Shown in pieces: positions 4,527 to 5,790 of a stretch of 5,790 nt of DNA. The stretch is from Planctomycetota bacterium (GTDB taxonomy: Bacteria > Planctomycetota > Phycisphaerae > WQYP01), in contig JAJZCU010000164.1 in assembly GCA_021828935.1 (NCBI GenBank), positions 1 to 5,790 of the forward strand. Reading direction: 5' to 3'. Made by a program: the position numbers and the translations under genes. The first letter of the stretch is position 1. The number at the start of each line of letters is the position of its first letter. The notes beneath the pieces are model-generated. The model did not search any database. It saw only the letters and a list, made by a program, of their open reading frames with translations, and was not told the DNA's origin.

Positions 4527-5790
4527 TGGAAAGAACTTCCCGCAAGGGTCAGAGCATTCAATTTACCGGCGACTTGCCCGCACACGACCGGTCCAGAACG
4601 AATGGTGGGTCTCCGGCGCGCGGCGGTACGCCAGCATCCGCCACGGCGGAGCCACCACCGCCGCCCAAATCCCGCCACAGTCTGCGCCGCTTTCTGGCCT
4701 ATGTGCGGCCGTATACGGTCTGGATCGTCATCGCCGCCCTCTGCGGCATGAGCAAGGTCATTCTGCCGTCCACCATGGCGCTGGCGTTACGTTTCTTAAC
4801 AGACCGGCTGGTGGCCGGCGCCGCGGGGAAAACCGCGGCCACCGGCGCCCATACCGACATTATCTCCCGCGGCATAGAGGCGTATATCGCCTGGATGGGC
4901 CATCTTCTGCCGGGCAGTTGGCGCGCCGGCACGCCGTGGGGCATGTTTAACATTCTGATGATCACATTGGTGTTCGTCTACGTGTTCTGGGGCGTCACCT
5001 TCTTTTTCCGCAGCTATCTTTCGCAAATGGTGGGGCATCGGGTTATTTTGGACCTGCGGACTGATTTATACCAACATATCACACGATTGGGTCATTCATT
5101 TTTCCAGTCGCGCCAGTCCGGCGGCATTGTGTCGCGGCTGATGGCGGACATTGCGCTGGCGCAAAATTTTGTCGGCAACGCCATGACCAACATTTGGATG
5201 GACCTGGCGTCATGCGTATTTTATATTTATGTATTATTTGCAATGGACGCCAGGCTGGCCGCGGCTTCTCTAATGGTGTTTCCATTCTATATTTTAAGCA
5301 TGCGCACGCTGGGGGATAAGTCCAAAAAAACCAGCCGCGCGGTGCAGGCGGCGCTGGAACAATTTTCCGGCGATGTGCAGGAGCGTATGGCGGGCATACA
5401 GGTGGTAAAGAGCTTCGCCGCGGAACGGCGCGAGGCCAAAAGCTTTTTCGTTTCCGCGCGCAAGCTGTTTAATTTGACGATGCACAACGTGCGGATTTCC
5501 ACGCTGGCCAACGCCCTGGTGCAGTGGCTTACGCAGATGGCCACGCTGGGCATCATTTGGTACGGGGGTTATCAACTCATGCATGGGTACACCACGGTGG
5601 GCACGGTGGTGGCGTTTATTCTGCTGTTGCGGGAATTGTATTTCCCCGTGAACCGCATCAGTGAAATGAACACGATTTTGCACAATTCATTGGCAGCCAT
5701 TGACCGTGTGTTTGAAGTGTTTGACATGCAAAGCGATGTGCATGAACAGCCGAACGCGCGGCGCCTGCCGCGCATCAGCGGACGCATACG
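4526..5790 (+). CDS. ABC exporter half-transporter, MsbA-like transmembrane domain (3'-truncated, ATPase domain outside window)
   Basis: The frame is open from ATG 4526 to the window end (421 complete codons); a TAG at 4487 closes it upstream and 4526 is the only ATG before the first membrane helix. Residues 1-52 form a Pro/Gly/Ser/Ala-rich, probably disordered cytosolic extension with a five-Pro run (43-47). RRFLAYVRPY (54-63) leads into helix 1 (about 63-91). A 46-residue external loop (92-137) follows, then helix 2 (about 138-168), helices 3-4 (about 223-262) and helices 5-6 (about 324-378). FQSRQSGGIVSRLMAD and ERMAGIQVVKSFAAE (286-300) are classic type-1 ABC exporter segments, and FEVFD...GRI at the end is the usual lead into the ATP-binding domain. 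Such proteins dimerise in the inner membrane and export lipids, lipid A core, peptides or drugs using ATP. The substrate cannot be told. The gene lies 608 nt from the upstream gene, behind the repeats, so it is probably a separate transcription unit. Confidence 0.92.
   Translation, partial: MERTSRKGQSIQFTGDLPAHDRSRTNGGSPARGGTPASATAEPPPPPKSRHSLRRFLAYVRPYTVWIVIAALCGMSKVILPSTMALALRFLTDRLVAGAAGKTAATGAHTDIISRGIEAYIAWMGHLLPGSWRAGTPWGMFNILMITLVFVYVFWGVTFFFRSYLSQMVGHRVILDLRTDLYQHITRLGHSFFQSRQSGGIVSRLMADIALAQNFVGNAMTNIWMDLASCVFYIYVLFAMDARLAAASLMVFPFYILSMRTLGDKSKKTSRAVQAALEQFSGDVQERMAGIQVVKSFAAERREAKSFFVSARKLFNLTMHNVRISTLANALVQWLTQMATLGIIWYGGYQLMHGYTTVGTVVAFILLLRELYFPVNRISEMNTILHNSLAAIDRVFEVFDMQSDVHEQPNARRLPRISGRI

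Noticed and set aside
4348..4950. 200-codon + strand reading frame
   Set aside because: It begins in repeat copy C and runs out of frame through the ABC exporter gene; the product has no membrane or domain pattern.
5294..5787. - strand reading frames under the ABC exporter
   Set aside because: They overlap a + strand gene with clear transporter motifs and show no family signature.

Overview
The window most likely comes from a free-living bacterium of the Planctomycetes-Verrucomicrobia-Lentisphaerae group. This is inference from gene content: a Gfo/Idh/MocA oxidoreductase, a xylose-isomerase-like TIM-barrel protein and a sulfatase-superfamily protein side by side on moderately GC-rich DNA, plus a gene-free stretch full of short hairpin repeats of a kind I associate with such genomes. 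No marker gene fixes the phylum. All four recognisable genes lie on the + strand.

Positions 1-3917 hold three consecutive genes: the 3' part of a Gfo/Idh/MocA-type dehydrogenase (1-714), a sugar phosphate isomerase/epimerase-like TIM barrel (759-1553) and a 757-residue two-domain protein (1644-3917). The gaps are 44 and 90 nt, so the first two are probably co-transcribed. The third may be read through or may use a weak promoter of its own in the 90-nt gap. The third gene is the most interesting item. It joins an alkaline-phosphatase/sulfatase-superfamily domain to a PAPS-type sulfotransferase domain and ends in a basic Lys/Pro/Ala tail. The sulfatase-like domain has Thr where true sulfatases carry the Cys/Ser that becomes formylglycine, and no signal peptide is visible. 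It is therefore probably not a classical exported sulfatase.

Positions 3918-4525 (608 nt) have no credible gene. They contain three diverged copies of a roughly 100-nt element built from consecutive short hairpins: copy A on the - strand at about 4046-4150, and copies B (about 4151-4255) and C (about 4320-4424) on the + strand. A and B are head to head. The last 65 nt before the next gene hold a 12-bp inverted repeat, a small palindrome and a TACAAT box placed so that transcription could begin at or near the next start codon.

Positions 4526-5790 encode the whole transmembrane domain of an MsbA-like ABC exporter half-transporter. The window ends just as the ATPase domain should begin.

Functionally, the first two genes look like carbohydrate or polyol oxidation/isomerisation, and the third like modification of a sulfated or phosphorylated metabolite or glycan. 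The ABC exporter, behind the repeat block, is probably an independent unit. Substrates cannot be read from the sequence.
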